From Closterium sp. Naga37s-1 (lineage: Eukaryota > Streptophyta > Zygnematophyceae > Desmidiales > Closteriaceae), in contig CANJKZ010000464.1 of assembly GCA_947471745.1 (NCBI GenBank), forward strand, positions 744,001-808,000: a stretch of 64,000 nt of DNA, in the 5' to 3' direction. Both the position numbers and the translations under genes were made by a program. Numbering within the stretch: position 1 is the stretch's first letter; every line of letters begins with the position of its first letter. Below the pieces are notes generated by a model. The model did not search any database, was not told where the DNA came from, and saw only the letters and a program-made list of their open reading frames with translations. Below are positions 63,601-64,000 of the stretch, piece by piece.

Positions 63601-64000
63601 GCGTGCACCGTCACTCCCTTCCCGTACTACGAGTGCTCCACGGATTCGAGCCACACCGCAGCAACGCCAAGGCCTTCAAGTCCCTGCAGCTGAGGAGGAA
63701 GGAAGGGGGAAGAGGAGAGTTCAACCCCCTAATAGGCTGACCTATGATGCGCCGGAAAAGCAGGGCAAGACAGCCCTGGCCGGAGCGGCAATGATGGTCG
63801 GAGACGACGAGGAGAGTGACTACGAGGAGTGTGCCTTCGCGTTCTTCTCTCCGGTGGAGATGCCGGGAGAACCAGCAACTCTCAAGGAGGCTTTGGAGAG
63901 TAGTGATGCTGAGGAGTGGAAGAAGGCCATGGAGAGTGAGCTGAAGAGCATCGAGGAGAATGACACGTTTGAATTGGTGGAGCTACCGGAGGGGCGTACG
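60683..64000 (+). CDS. gag-pol: F gag-pol polyprotein, open to the window end
   Basis: 1106 codons from ATG 60683 without a stop. Order by residue: Gag with FNGDNFAEWSFKMENIF (about 52-68), an RG-rich region, CCHC knuckle CHYCHKSGHMWRDC (293-306), a second Arg/Gly-rich stretch, protease WVIDSGATYSMT (Asp400), LWVPSLAANLISVRRL, pre-integrase LTLHRRMGRVALPIL (about 614) and CPTCIQAKF, integrase Asp682 (MDVVGPL), Asp745 (RTDRGGEF) and Glu781 (NGIAERANR), an exact D,D-35-E spacing, then an acidic linker and the first RT block (EWKKAMESELKSI). All visible active sites are in place, so this is the one element that may be able to move, provided the missing RT part is sound. Codon use is less GC-biased than in family A. 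Confidence 0.95.
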   Translation, partial: MSGPEERGGRGAGGSGEAQAQGQPRDSAMAPMQPSLGPPRDEPRVFGLDKFNGDNFAEWSFKMENIFDHYDLLEVMEGTEKRPENDPEKSPWVRKSAQGYLLLGQALGNSQIRHIKPFQREPEKGPKAWAALKGVHAPATAAVAVVLERQMAALRIEEDEAVEEGVQKFFDLLTRLEGADLNYSELQKKTKLLALLPESWSSLIINLNRDLPRLSLEDVKRAILQEDFRRRELASADGAGAASIGRGYGRGRGRGRGGGRFGGSNFGGGRRSGGYGSDDKSYGRGRGRFDGECHYCHKSGHMWRDCYKLPDGWTPAQGQEGRGAGGGRGRGRGGRGGRGGGAANMKSGDNDKDPSDDRYPGLFYFVSTQVPAGPEKDEGFEEPAAVGKVTLHPLDYWVIDSGATYSMTPRPDLLTELEPSPVKHVTSALGQRAEVKGMGKAMFKGADGKMVGLKNVLWVPSLAANLISVRRLAKAGMDTNSKGAKTYTARLGDRILWDLHEDRDVYNEMWQIPVVPMPKERQVAASISTKDGAVGSDDGANGRAKENELKKSKPGGTSKFSEPKESGAATKEQQKGEENPEAAAEEDYGESMWGAIASAAFSNPTSATGECDWLTLHRRMGRVALPILQQLVKNEMVAGIRVKGEPDEVLGCPTCIQAKFTRFPFPSSEATAKAPLDEVVMDVVGPLKLGAAGAEYFLTIVDVYTRMTWVYVLAKKSDVAETLKTDWFPMVERQQDRLVKSIRTDRGGEFLSKEFGLWLKKNGIRHSLTMPYSPAMNGIAERANRTITEAARGLLIEAGLPDYFWPDAVRSACVAKNRALTHVGADKWVPYVEWLGRKPKVDMLRVFGCMCMALVPKHLRHNKLGAKAVWAVHLGMAQNSKGWLLWDPFTKKFLVSRDCKFMENFMYKDRKAENEAKIGVRFGEVKSSGLEHVELPLELSSGSTTTRQSSLVNGGEEANDAEEEEEEVQQVSERAPSLPSRTTSAPRIRATPQQRQGLQVPAAEEEGRGKRRVQPPNRLTYDAPEKQGKTALAGAAMMVGDDEESDYEECAFAFFSPVEMPGEPATLKEALESSDAEEWKKAMESELKSIEENDTFELVELPEGRT

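Larger units (their letters stand above)
59830..64000 (+). mobile_element. F: intact-looking Ty1/copia element, running off the window
   Basis: Probable LTR 59830-60647, exact initiator-Met primer site at 60650, and one open gag-pol frame from 60683 to the end. It is inserted in the gag of E. RT, RNase H and the 3' LTR are outside the window. Confidence 0.85.

Noticed and set aside
1..64000. Host protein genes, tRNA or rRNA genes, CRISPR arrays
   Set aside because: None found: every recognisable coding stretch belongs to a retroelement, and tRNA-like matches are primer sites only.

Overview
The window is a eukaryotic, high-GC, repeat-saturated stretch with no recognisable host gene. It is a graveyard of LTR retrotransposons, mostly Ty1/copia, with Ty3/gypsy chromovirus scraps and one non-LTR (LINE) element. 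Plant-type priming sites (the 3' ends of plant tRNA-Phe and initiator tRNA-Met), TTTAGGG telomere-like patches and plant-type copia Gag-Pol proteins point to a streptophyte, most likely a streptophyte green alga of the Closterium kind. The species name is an inference. Element names A1-A7, B, B2, C, D, E and F are mine.

Layout. 1-417: chromovirus scrap. 418-14130 (+): element A1, broken by a solo LTR (3152-3385) and by the complete element B (3634-10370). 14131-14934: 5' end of B2, a relative of B. 14935-45671 (-): A2, opened in its protease gene by A3 (18934-32791, -) and in its 5' LTR by D (34699-44915, -). A3 itself holds a solo LTR (21696-21934) and the complete element C (21995-29090, -). 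D holds an R2-like LINE (35032-38318, +) and A4 (38851-44178, +). 45672-46846 (+): gag region of a B-type element, probably the rest of B2. 46847-49500: reversed B-type pol and chromovirus integrase with chromodomain. 49503-56237: a gag scrap and A6/A7, two near-identical reversed A-type units lacking reverse transcriptase. 56238-57429: end of another copia with its LTR, then unassigned sequence. 57430-59829 (+): LTR, leader and gag of E, cut by F. 59830-64000 (+): F, whose gag-pol frame is still fully open at the window end.

Family A has LTRs of about 0.85-1.0 kb crowded with the palindrome GTCGAC, a tRNA-Phe primer site, and gag, protease, integrase, RT and RNase H in copia order. The B/C/E/B2 clade has LTRs of only 130-139 bp, a GC-rich low-complexity leader and a poor match to the initiator-Met primer site. 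B and C have lost the Gag capsid region although their LTR pairs are 2/139 and 0/136 different, so they moved recently. D has 238-bp LTRs and almost no coding DNA. Insertion borders are secured by TG...CA ends plus 5-bp target duplications: aaact, gatgc, gagca, acacg, tcatc, aaagt, and gcgtc/acgtc.

The only clearly intact gene is gag-pol of F. All other coding regions are pseudogenes or nearly so. Most premature stops are TAG, many at positions where a sister copy has CAG, and several catalytic aspartates became asparagine through CpG transitions. Both patterns fit decay of methylated DNA.
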